Source of the DNA: Cyanobium sp. PCC 7001
Lineage (GTDB): Bacteria; Cyanobacteriota; Cyanobacteriia; PCC-6307; Cyanobiaceae
Direction: 5' to 3'
DNA: 64,000 nucleotides
NCBI RefSeq assembly: GCF_000155635.1
Contig: NZ_DS990556.1
Span: 985,051 to 1,049,050, forward strand
Position numbers and translations under genes: made by a program. The notes below the pieces were generated by a model, which was not told the origin of the DNA, made no database searches, and saw nothing but the letters and a program-made list of their open reading frames with translations. This document shows positions 57,864-64,000 of the stretch, in pieces (the stretch's first letter is position 1; each line of letters starts with the position of its first letter).

Positions 57864-57989
57864 CGCGATGATCAGGACAGGCCCGACGCCGTGCAGCAGG
57901 CGACGGAGCAGGGGGGGGCGTGGGGTGCCCGCGGAGGGATGGTGCAGCGCAATGTCCTCGCAACGGCCATCCTAGTGAGCCCCGCGGGT

Positions 57990-58445
57990 TCAGAAGGCCC
58001 CGTCCAGCTCCAGGCCCGTGATCACCAGGGCGTGCCGTTGGGGATGGTGGCGGCGGAAGGCACGATCCTCGGCCGCCCTGCGGCAGGTGAGCAGGAACAG
58101 GGGCATGGTGATGCCGAAGGTCTCTTCGAACTGACTCACCGTTTCGGCGCTGCGCTGCAACCCGCAGGCCCGGATGGCCTGCGGCAGGGACTGGTGCGGC
58201 TCCGAGGTGATCACCGCGAACAGGCGGTTGAGCCGATGGTGCTGCAGCGCCTCGTAGGGAGTCATCCCCCGGGACTGGTCAAAGCAGAAGTCCAGGCATT
58301 CCACCGTGATGCCCAGCCTGTCGGCCACGGCGGGCATGGCGATCGGCTGATGGAAGTGCTCCGCGAAGTAGCGCAGCGCCTGACCAACCACCAACCGACT
58401 CCGCGCCGGATTGGCGGATGGACAGTCGGAGGGGACCAGACGCAT
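57990..58445 (-). CDS. AraC-type HTH transcriptional regulator, DNA-binding domain only
   Basis: A 151-residue protein with a double helix-turn-helix AraC-like domain: QALRYFAEHFHQPIAMPAVA, DRLGITVECLDFCFDQSRG, MTPYEALQHHRLNRLFAVIT and ETVSQFEETFGITMPLFLLT. There is no N-terminal effector domain, so it is a short AraC/SoxS-like or degenerate form. It is transcribed toward the desaturase gene, 126 bases upstream of it, and could regulate it; no binding sites are identified. Confidence 0.8.
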   Translation of the reverse strand: MRLVPSDCPSANPARSRLVVGQALRYFAEHFHQPIAMPAVADRLGITVECLDFCFDQSRGMTPYEALQHHRLNRLFAVITSEPHQSLPQAIRACGLQRSAETVSQFEETFGITMPLFLLTCRRAAEDRAFRRHHPQRHALVITGLELDGAF

Positions 58446-58610
58446 GGGTTCATTCCTGACGCGTGACGCCTGCCTCTGTGTTAGGCAGCAAGGAGAAAGG
58501 CCACCAGCTCAGGGGCCTGATGCGGCACAGTTCTCAGCGAGCTGGAACGCCTCGCAACACGGGGCTGTCACAGGACACAACCGGGAGCTTCCCCGACCGG
58601 ACAGCCGGGC

Positions 58611-58727
58611 TCAGGGGTCGCGGTCGGGCGTGTCGCTGGGCCGCAGCACCAGCACGACCGCCCCCACCACGATCAGCACGATCAGCACCAGCCCGGCGCC
58701 GATGGGGAGCGCCACATCCGGATCCAT
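58611..58727 (-). CDS. 38-residue single-helix membrane protein downstream of glnN
   Basis: A small complete frame: MDPDVALPIGAGLVLIVLIV, continuing VGAVVLVLRPSDTPDRDP, ATG to TGA. One hydrophobic helix of about 23 residues is followed by a charged tail, the size and shape of small photosynthetic-membrane subunits, but no named subunit matches. It starts 60 bases after the glnN stop. The gap contains a GGGGTGG-ACGA-CCACCCC hairpin without a T-run. No ribosome-binding site is obvious, so it needs confirmation. Confidence 0.5.
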   Translation of the reverse strand: MDPDVALPIGAGLVLIVLIVVGAVVLVLRPSDTPDRDP

Positions 58728-58787
58728 GGTTCGCTCGGCGGGGTGGTCGTCCACCCCATCCTGCACGAAGCGTCGGGGTGGGCGACG

Positions 58788-60956
58788 TCAGCGCACGAAG
58801 AGCATCTCCTGGTAGGTGGGCAGCGGCCAGAGATCGTCGTCAATCAGCAGCTCCAGTCCATCGGCGGCCTCACGGACGGCGGTCATGGCCGGCAGCAGTC
58901 CCTCCACGCAGTGGCGCAGGTGGGCTTCCATGCCGTGGGGATGGCCCTCCATCGCCTGCTCCAGCTGGCGGCAGCTCGCCAGCAGCTTGCCGTTGAGGGC
59001 ATCGATCTGATGCAGCAGGGTGTCGTCGGGGGAGAGGCCCACCTTCTGCTGGCTCTTGATCGACGTGGCCAGCTGGCCGAGCGCGTCAGCCGCGGCCGGC
59101 ACGATCTGGGTGCGGGCCATGCGCAGCACCAGGCGGGCCTCCACCTCGATGGCCTGCACGTACTGCTCCGCATACACCTCGAAGCGGCTCTCCAGCTCCA
59201 GGGGGGTCAGCACCCCCTGGCGCTCGAACAGGTCACGGATCTCGGGACGCTGCAGCACCGGCAGGGCATCCGCCGAGGTGGGCAGATTCTCCAGACCCCG
59301 CTCCTCCACGGCGATCCTGTGCCACTCGGAGGAGTACCCATCGCCACCGAACACCACGGCTCCGTGGCTGTCCATGGTCTGCTTCATCACCACCAGGGCG
59401 GCCTCATCGAGGGACTGGCCCGAGGCCATGGCGGCGTCCAGCTGATCGGCCACCCACTGCAGCGAATCGGCCAGGATCGTGTTCAGCACCACGAGCGGAC
59501 CGGCCACCGACTGGCCGGAGCCCACGGCCCGGAACTCGAAGCGGTTGCCCGTGAAGGCGAAGGGTGAGGTGCGGTTGCGGTCGCCGGGATCCTTGTTGAG
59601 ATCGGGGAGCGTGTCGATCCCCAGCGACATCAGGGCCGCTTCGGCGGAACCCTGCAGGTTGCCGGAGCGGATCTGGTTGAACACGTCCTCCAGCTGGCTG
59701 CCGAGGTACACCGAAATGATCGCGGGGGGTGCCTCGTTGGCACCGAGGCGGTGGTCATTGCTGGCGGTGGCGATGGCGGCACGCATCAGCGGGCCGTAGA
59801 GGTGCACACCCCGGATCACGGCGGAGCAGAACAGCAGGAACTGCATGTTCTCGTGGGGCGTGGAGCCGGGGTCGAGCAGATTGCCCTGGGTGGGATTGCC
59901 GATCGACCAGTTCACGTGCTTGCCGCTGCCGTTGACGCCGGCGAAGGGCTTCTCGTGCAGCAGGCAGCTGAAACCGTGCTTCTTGGCCGTGGCCTTGAGC
60001 ACCGTCATCGTGAGCTGCTGGTGGTCGGTGGCCACGTTGGCGGCCTCGAAGAAGGGCGCGATCTCGAACTGGCCCGGTGCCACTTCGTTGTGGCGGGTCT
60101 TGGCGGGAATGCCGAGGCGGTAGAGCTGGCGCTCCACGTCCTGCATGAACACCTGCACCCGCTCCGGGATGGCACCGAAGTAGTGGTCGTCGAACTGCTG
60201 CCCCTTGGCCGGTGGCGCTCCCACCAGGGTGCGTCCGGCCAGCTGCAGATCGGGCCGCAGGGCCGCGAAGGCGGCATCCACCAGGAAATACTCCTGCTCG
60301 GCGCCGCAGCTGGAGTTCACCGGTGCGATCTCGGTTTCCCCCAGCAGGCGCAGCAGCCGCTGGGCCTGCCGGTTCATGGCGGCGTTGGAGCGCAGCAGCG
60401 GGGTTTTCTTGTCGAGGGCCTCACCGGTCCAGGACACGAACACCGTGGGGATGCAGAGGGTGACCCCATTGGGGGTCGCCATCAGATAGGCCGGGCTGGT
60501 CACGTCCCAGGCGGTGTAGCCGCGGGCCTCGAAGGTGGAGCGGATGCCACCGTTGGGGAAGGAGGACCCATCGGGTTCCCCCTGCACCAGCAGCTTGCCG
60601 GTGAACTCGGTGATCGCCACCCCGTCACCCTGGGGAGAGATGAAGCCGTCGTGCTTCTCGGCCGTGAGGTTGGTGAGGGGATAGAAGACGTGGGCGTAGT
60701 ACAGAGCGCCTCGGCCGGTGGCCCAGTCCTTCATCGCCTGGGCGACGACATCAGCCACCGAGTTGTCGAGCTTGCCGCCGTCCTTGATGCAGCGCTGGAT
60801 CGACTTGAACACCGTCTTGGGGAGGGCCGATTTCATCTTCTCGAGGGTGAAGACGTCGGCAGCCCAGAGATCCTCCAGGGCGCTGGCGGGCTGGGTCGGC
60901 ACGGTCGGCCGCGTCAGGATCGTCTGGATGGCCTGGAGCCGTGCGGTGGAAGGCAT
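58788..60956 (-). CDS. glnN: type III glutamine synthetase (GlnN)
   Basis: A 722-residue ATP-dependent enzyme joining ammonia and glutamate, of the large GSIII class (about 725 residues in cyanobacteria). Catalytic segments are [77 protein letters not shown] and the [16 protein letters not shown] stretch near 500. [14 protein letters not shown] gives the usual length; the frame extends 57 codons upstream without family support. GlnN is typically induced by nitrogen starvation through NtcA in cyanobacteria (known for the family). A one-mismatch NtcA-like site lies 54 bases upstream. Confidence 0.93.
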   Translation of the reverse strand: MPSTARLQAIQTILTRPTVPTQPASALEDLWAADVFTLEKMKSALPKTVFKSIQRCIKDGGKLDNSVADVVAQAMKDWATGRGALYYAHVFYPLTNLTAEKHDGFISPQGDGVAITEFTGKLLVQGEPDGSSFPNGGIRSTFEARGYTAWDVTSPAYLMATPNGVTLCIPTVFVSWTGEALDKKTPLLRSNAAMNRQAQRLLRLLGETEIAPVNSSCGAEQEYFLVDAAFAALRPDLQLAGRTLVGAPPAKGQQFDDHYFGAIPERVQVFMQDVERQLYRLGIPAKTRHNEVAPGQFEIAPFFEAANVATDHQQLTMTVLKATAKKHGFSCLLHEKPFAGVNGSGKHVNWSIGNPTQGNLLDPGSTPHENMQFLLFCSAVIRGVHLYGPLMRAAIATASNDHRLGANEAPPAIISVYLGSQLEDVFNQIRSGNLQGSAEAALMSLGIDTLPDLNKDPGDRNRTSPFAFTGNRFEFRAVGSGQSVAGPLVVLNTILADSLQWVADQLDAAMASGQSLDEAALVVMKQTMDSHGAVVFGGDGYSSEWHRIAVEERGLENLPTSADALPVLQRPEIRDLFERQGVLTPLELESRFEVYAEQYVQAIEVEARLVLRMARTQIVPAAADALGQLATSIKSQQKVGLSPDDTLLHQIDALNGKLLASCRQLEQAMEGHPHGMEAHLRHCVEGLLPAMTAVREAADGLELLIDDDLWPLPTYQEMLFVR

Positions 60957-61009
60957 GGGCTGATGAGGGGTATGGAGATCAGCCAAGCGCCCGACCTGCC
61001 CCAGCCAAT

Positions 61010-61023
61010 GGAGCGATTGATAC
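61010..61023 (-). promoter_or_regulatory. NtcA-like site upstream of glnN
   Basis: On the glnN strand the sequence is GTA-TCAATCGC-TCC, matching GTA-N8-TAC except for one base, 54 bases before the glnN start. No convincing -10 box is seen at the expected distance, so the call is weak. Confidence 0.3.
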
Positions 61024-61099
61024 CAGTCGGCGAAGTGAGCGCCCCACGGAGACCGATCCCGATGCCGCTGCGACCGATCACCAATGCTTAGCAATGGGC

Positions 61100-61150
61100 T
61101 TTTCCGCGGCTCTCCGCTGTTTTCCACAGATCGCGCTTCCCTTTTCCACA
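61100..61150 (+). promoter_or_regulatory. three-box TTTTCC array 2, upstream of DUF2811 copy 2
   Basis: TTTTCCGCG (61100-61108), TTTTCCACA (61120-61128) and TTTTCCACA (61142-61150), with start-to-start distances of 20 and 22 bp, the same as in array 1 at 44556-44606. The orientation is that of the downstream DUF2811 gene. The boxes match the cyanobacterial DnaA-box form, but a different regulator is equally possible. Confidence 0.65.
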
Positions 61151-61358
61151 GCCGCGGCGGCGAGGAGCGCCCCCCCCGGCGGCGCCAGACCCGATCTCCG
61201 GGGAAAAGGGGCTTTCCCGTTGACGCCCCGGCGCCTGGGCCCCTGAGCCCGGAAGCTCCGGAAGCCCGCCACGGCAGAACGCCCGTCCGAACTGCAATCT
61301 CACCGGTGGTCCCAGCGGGATGCCCCCCGGCTGGCGGTTTTGACGGGGGCAGGGCGGC

Positions 61359-61643
61359 ATGGCGTCATGGGGGGGCAGCGCGACGAACCGAGTGAGCCAC
61401 GTTCCCGACCACCCCCCCGCCACCGTGTCGGTGGAGAACCAGTTCCCGGAGGACCTGTTCGATGCGATGCGGGACTTCGTGCGCACCCATCCCCAGTGGG
61501 ACCAGTACCGCCTGATGCAGGCGGCTCTGGCCGGTTTCCTGTTCCAGCACGGCTGCCAGGACCGGGCCGTGGCCAGGCATTACCTCAACGGCCTGTTCCG
61601 GCGGGAATCGACCCCCCCGGAACCCGGCACCGCCGCGGCCTGA
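61359..61643 (+). CDS. DUF2811 family small protein, paralogue 2
   Basis: A 94-residue protein with the DUF2811 core: [40 protein letters not shown] and [20 protein letters not shown]. Function unknown. It shares about half of core positions with copy 1 at 43971-44219. [10 protein letters not shown] was used; a GTG 33 bases later (MSHVPDHPP) is also plausible. A SepF-like gene follows 5 bases after its stop, so the two are likely co-transcribed. Confidence 0.8.
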   Translation: MASWGGSATNRVSHVPDHPPATVSVENQFPEDLFDAMRDFVRTHPQWDQYRLMQAALAGFLFQHGCQDRAVARHYLNGLFRRESTPPEPGTAAA

Positions 61644-61648
61644 GCACC

Positions 61649-61909
61649 ATGGGCTTGCAACCATCGTGTCCGGGACCCGAGGTGGTGCTTCTGGAGCCCC
61701 GCCAGCTGCATGACTGCCGCGCCGTGATCGAAGCGGTGCGCGCCGGCAAGACCGTGGTGGTGAACCTGGCCGCCATGGCGTCCAGTTCCGGCCAGCGCCT
61801 CATCGACCTGGCCTGCGGCGGCATCTCCGCCATGGACGGTCAGGCCCTGCGCCTGGCCGATGCGGTGTTCCTCTTCGCCCCGGCCCTCACCCCCATCCAC
61901 TCCGCCTGA
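61649..61909 (+). CDS. short SepF-like (DUF552) protein
   Basis: An 86-residue protein consisting of little more than the SepF fold: VVLLEPRQLHDCRAVIEAVR, AGKTVVVNLAAMASSSGQRL, IDLACGGISAMDGQALRLAD and AVFLFAP. SepF aligns FtsZ filaments at the division site. True cyanobacterial SepF (Cdv2) is about twice as long and has an N-terminal membrane-targeting helix, which is missing here. So it is a paralogue or regulator rather than the main division protein. It lies between DUF2811 and DoxX genes on the same strand, with 5- and 9-base gaps. Confidence 0.75.
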   Translation: MGLQPSCPGPEVVLLEPRQLHDCRAVIEAVRAGKTVVVNLAAMASSSGQRLIDLACGGISAMDGQALRLADAVFLFAPALTPIHSA

Positions 61910-61918
61910 ACGTCGACC

Positions 61919-62311
61919 ATGCCCTCCCGTTTCTCCTGGCTGGATGCCCTCGGCCGCGTGCTCCTCTGCCTGGTGTTCGTGCAATCGCTCCTGGGGAAGC
62001 TCAGCGGCTTCGGGGCCGTGGCGGCACGGATGGGCACCATGGGCCTGCCGCTCCCCGAGCTGCTTCTGGCCGGTGCCGTGGTGGCGATGGGGGTGGGCTC
62101 GGCCCTGGTGATCAGCGGCTGGCGCCGCGGGCTCGGGGCGGTGCTGCTGCTGGTGTTTCTGGTTCCCGCCACGCTGGTGTTCCACACCGCCCTGGATGAT
62201 CCCCAGGAACGCATCCAGCTGTTCAAGAACCTGGCCATCATGGGAGGACTGCTGCTGGTGCTCGACCGGGGCGGCGGCAGGTCCGAATCCGATCGGCGCT
62301 CCCGCGGGTAG
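61919..62311 (+). CDS. DoxX-like membrane protein
   Basis: A 130-residue four-helix membrane protein: WLDALGRVLLCLVFVQSLLG with KLSGFGAVAARM, LPELLLAGAVVAMGVGSALV, LGAVLLLVFLVPATLVFHTA and NLAIMGGLLLVLD. The GK-L-x-GF segment and the FHTALDD-x5-Q-L-FKNLA region are typical of the DoxX/DoxD family, often linked to redox or oxidative-stress functions. It is the last gene of the DUF2811-SepF-like-DoxX group, 26 bases before the sigma factor gene. Confidence 0.88.
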   Translation: MPSRFSWLDALGRVLLCLVFVQSLLGKLSGFGAVAARMGTMGLPLPELLLAGAVVAMGVGSALVISGWRRGLGAVLLLVFLVPATLVFHTALDDPQERIQLFKNLAIMGGLLLVLDRGGGRSESDRRSRG

Positions 62312-62337
62312 TCGTTCCAGTCCCAGCCATCGCCTCC

Positions 62338-62985
62338 ATGGCCCTCGAGCCGATCCCCCCACCGGCCGGCCGGCTCCGAGACCCAAGCCCTGGTGGTAGG
62401 ACCCCGGAGGCCGGAGCCGCGGGTGCGGAAGACCTCGCCATCGACCACGGCGATCTGGCGGCCCTCTACGACGCCTACGGTGCGGCGGTCTACCGCCTGG
62501 CCCTGCGGCTGTGCCGCAGCAGCCACACGGCCGAGGACCTGGTGCAGGACGTGTTCCTGCGCTACTGGCAGCAGGGCCGCTACGACCCGAAGCGGGGGCC
62601 TGTTTTGGCCTACCTGCTGCTGCTCACCCGCTCGATGGCCCTGAACCGGCTGGCCCAGGGGCGCAACCGCTGGCAGATCCTGCAGCGCTGGTCCAGTCAG
62701 CTGCTGGCCCCCAGCGAGCCCAGTGCCCAGCACTGGGCCGAACTCAACGACCTGGGGGAGCGGATGCGTCAGGCCCTGGCCCAGATCACCGCCAACCAGC
62801 GTCAGGTGCTGGAGCTGGCCTACTACCAGGGCCTGAGCCAGTCGGCCATCGCCGAGCGCCTGGCGATCCCCCTGGGCACGGTGAAAACCCGGTCCCGTCA
62901 GGGGCTGCTGGCCCTGCGCCAGCACCTGGTGGATTTCCGAGGCGACGCCGCCGAACCCCTGCCCCTGCCCCGCTCCCGCCCGTGA
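62338..62985 (+). CDS. ECF-family RNA polymerase sigma factor
   Basis: A 215-residue group 4 sigma factor. Region 2 is LYDAYGAAVYRLALRLCRSS, HTAEDLVQDVFLRYWQQGRY; region 4 is ALAQITANQRQVLELAYYQG, LSQSAIAERLAIPLGTVKTR. Regions 1.1 and 3 are absent. The arrangement with a membrane-anchored anti-sigma gene overlapping by one base (TGATG) is the usual RskA/SigK-type pair. Target genes and signal are unknown; the DoxX gene upstream and the radical SAM gene downstream are candidate regulon members. Confidence 0.93.
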   Translation: MALEPIPPPAGRLRDPSPGGRTPEAGAAGAEDLAIDHGDLAALYDAYGAAVYRLALRLCRSSHTAEDLVQDVFLRYWQQGRYDPKRGPVLAYLLLLTRSMALNRLAQGRNRWQILQRWSSQLLAPSEPSAQHWAELNDLGERMRQALAQITANQRQVLELAYYQGLSQSAIAERLAIPLGTVKTRSRQGLLALRQHLVDFRGDAAEPLPLPRSRP

Positions 62986-63704
62986 TGCCGAACCCCGATC
63001 TGCCTCCTCCGGATCCCGCCACGATCGACGAGCTGCTGGCCGGCCATGCCCTGGGCGATCTCGATGAGGCCGAGCAGACGCTGCTGCGCCGGCACCTGGC
63101 CGCCGATCCCAGCCTGCACAGTCGGCTCGAGGAGCTGAGCACCACCCTGCAGCTGCTGCCCCTGGCGCTGCCGGAGCAGACCCTGCCACCGCACCGCCTC
63201 CGCGACAAGCTCCTGCGCGGCAGACTCCCCACCCCACGGGAGCCGGGAACCCCGCCGCGCCCCATCTGGGGAAAGCTCGTGATGGCGGCTCTGGCCGGCG
63301 GCCTCCTCGTGACGGGCCTGCAGGTGCACCAGCTGCGCCAGCAGCTGGCCCAGAGGGCCGAGCCAGCCCCGACACTGCCGGTGGCGCGGACCCTCACCAT
63401 GCGGGGGGAAGGAGCGGGCAGCACGGCGAGCGGCCAGGTGGTGGTGCAGTCCGGCCTGGGCTACAACCTCCTCAAGATCAAGGGTCTGCCGTCGCCGCCC
63501 CCCGACCACGTGTACCGGCTCTGGGCGGATGTGGACGGCCGCCAGGTGGGCTGTGTGCAGTTCGTTCCCGACGACATGGGGGTGGTGTCGATGCCCATTC
63601 CCACCGAGCCCTCCAGCCAGGCGCGACGGCTGAGCATCAGGCTCGAACCGCTGCGCCCCGGGGGCGAGCGACCCCAGGGTCCCCGCGTGCTCACCAGCGT
63701 CTGA
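62985..63704 (+). CDS. anti-sigma factor, RskA-like (anti-sigma-K type)
   Basis: A 239-residue membrane protein. The N-terminal anti-sigma domain is IDELLAGHALGDLDEAEQTL, LRRHLAADPSLHSRLEELS. One membrane helix (LVMAALAGGLLVTGLQVHQL) leads to an extracytoplasmic RskA-type domain with GLGYNLLKIKGLPSPPPDHV and YRLWADVDGRQVGCVQFVPD. There is no zinc-binding H-x3-C-x2-C, as in the non-ZAS class. It is translationally coupled to the sigma factor and would release it after regulated proteolysis. Confidence 0.9.
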   Translation: MPNPDLPPPDPATIDELLAGHALGDLDEAEQTLLRRHLAADPSLHSRLEELSTTLQLLPLALPEQTLPPHRLRDKLLRGRLPTPREPGTPPRPIWGKLVMAALAGGLLVTGLQVHQLRQQLAQRAEPAPTLPVARTLTMRGEGAGSTASGQVVVQSGLGYNLLKIKGLPSPPPDHVYRLWADVDGRQVGCVQFVPDDMGVVSMPIPTEPSSQARRLSIRLEPLRPGGERPQGPRVLTSV

Positions 63705-63711
63705 AGCCCCT

Positions 63712-64000
63712 GTGACCCAAGCCCCGAGCCTCACGGCCACCTCCTTCCCGCCGCTGCGGCGCCGGGAGCTCGCCTGCCTGCAGGTGAACCTGGGCTACCG
63801 CTGCAACCAGAGCTGCAGTCACTGCCATGTGAATGCAGGGCCCACCCGCACCGAGAGCATGGAGGCCGACACGGCCGCCCTGATTCCTGCCGTGCTCCAG
63901 GCCCGGGGCCTCACCACACTCGATCTCACCGGTGGCGCGCCGGAGCTCCATCCCCTGTTCCGCTCACTCGTGAGGGAGGCGCGGCAGCTGGGGGTCAGCG
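63712..64000 (+). CDS. radical SAM protein, ArsS-like (arsenosugar biosynthesis), 5' part
   Basis: About 96 residues are visible from a GTG start 8 bases after the anti-sigma stop, and the frame is open at the right edge. The cluster motif is C-x3-C-x2-C in NLGYRCNQSCSHCHVNAGP, followed by RTESMEADTAALIPAVLQ and TLDLTGGAPELHPLFRSLVR. This order is characteristic of the ArsS/DUF3641 radical SAM family, which forms arsenosugar precursors from dimethylarsenate. Assignment is by motif only because most of the protein lies outside the window. Confidence 0.8.
   Translation, partial: MTQAPSLTATSFPPLRRRELACLQVNLGYRCNQSCSHCHVNAGPTRTESMEADTAALIPAVLQARGLTTLDLTGGAPELHPLFRSLVREARQLGVS

Larger units (their letters stand above)
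60957..61358. other. divergent intergenic region glnN / DUF2811 copy 2
   Basis: About 400 bases with no supported gene. It contains a possible NtcA-like site near glnN, the second three-box TTTTCC array, and GC-rich stretches including GGGGAAAAGGGGC at about 61200. Promoters for both flanking genes should lie here. Confidence 0.5.

Noticed and set aside
61100-61150. TTTTCCACA boxes as a chromosomal replication origin
   Set aside because: Only three boxes, no dnaN/dnaA neighbour and no AT-rich unwinding region. The same geometry at a second locus argues for gene regulation instead.

Overview
The window looks like a piece of a high-GC unicellular cyanobacterial chromosome of the Cyanobium/Synechococcus type. 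This is inferred from lineage-typical genes: a CpcL-type phycobilisome linker, CGLD27/Ycf36, DUF2811, DUF3318, DUF3386 and DUF6447 proteins, type III glutamine synthetase (GlnN), a plant-type ferredoxin, glycogen phosphorylase and a glycine-rich RRM protein. I see no transposase, prophage, CRISPR array or rRNA. One tRNA, the initiator tRNA-fMet, is present.

Region by region. (1) 1-4804, minus: an operon of a two-lobed helical-toroid protein, an Ala/Leu-rich unknown protein and a Mur-ligase-like protein cut by the left edge. (2) 4861-14117, minus: a type I secretion locus with two ABC proteins, an HlyD adaptor and a giant Asp-repeat exoprotein. One ABC protein has a degenerate ATPase. The other is split by a single in-frame TAA. 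A stand-alone protein with MshEN-like (c-di-GMP-binding-type) repeats is transcribed divergently. (3) 14969-18982: folP, tpiA, an S4 protein, an ABC exporter and a DUF4177-like protein. (4) 19048-25554, minus: a 2168-aa animal-type haem peroxidase fused to RTX repeats, a second likely type I substrate. (5) 26091-33419: DUF6447, AGCS symporter, DUF3386, carB, DUF3318, rsfS, CGLD27. (6) 33444-43752: a nitrogen cluster of asparaginase, tRNA-fMet, sodium:solute symporter flanked by two small membrane proteins, an unusual carbamoyltransferase, asparagine synthetase, a DUF1028 Ntn-hydrolase, an N-carbamoyl-amino-acid/allantoate-type amidohydrolase and a GMC oxidoreductase. (7) 43971-53932: DUF2811, cbiX, ParB-like protein, Kef-type antiporter with USP domains, USP, GDT1-family transporter, cpcL, bioA, histidine phosphatase, ferredoxin. 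(8) 54081-64000: glgP, rbp, desaturase, AraC-type regulator, a 38-aa membrane protein, glnN, a second DUF2811, a short SepF-like protein, DoxX, ECF sigma/anti-sigma pair and the start of an ArsS-like radical SAM gene.

The most notable observations are these. A cis-element array of three TTTTCCACA-like boxes with identical 20/22-bp spacing lies upstream of both DUF2811 paralogues. The large type I ABC transporter is split by one stop codon next to intact substrate genes. The Asp-repeat gene has a 240-bp higher-order repeat. The ATCase-like carbamoyltransferase lacks the aspartate-binding R-x-Q-x-E-R motif and sits with a decarbamoylase-type hydrolase, asparagine synthetase and nearby carB, which suggests an undescribed N-carbamoyl/amide nitrogen pathway.
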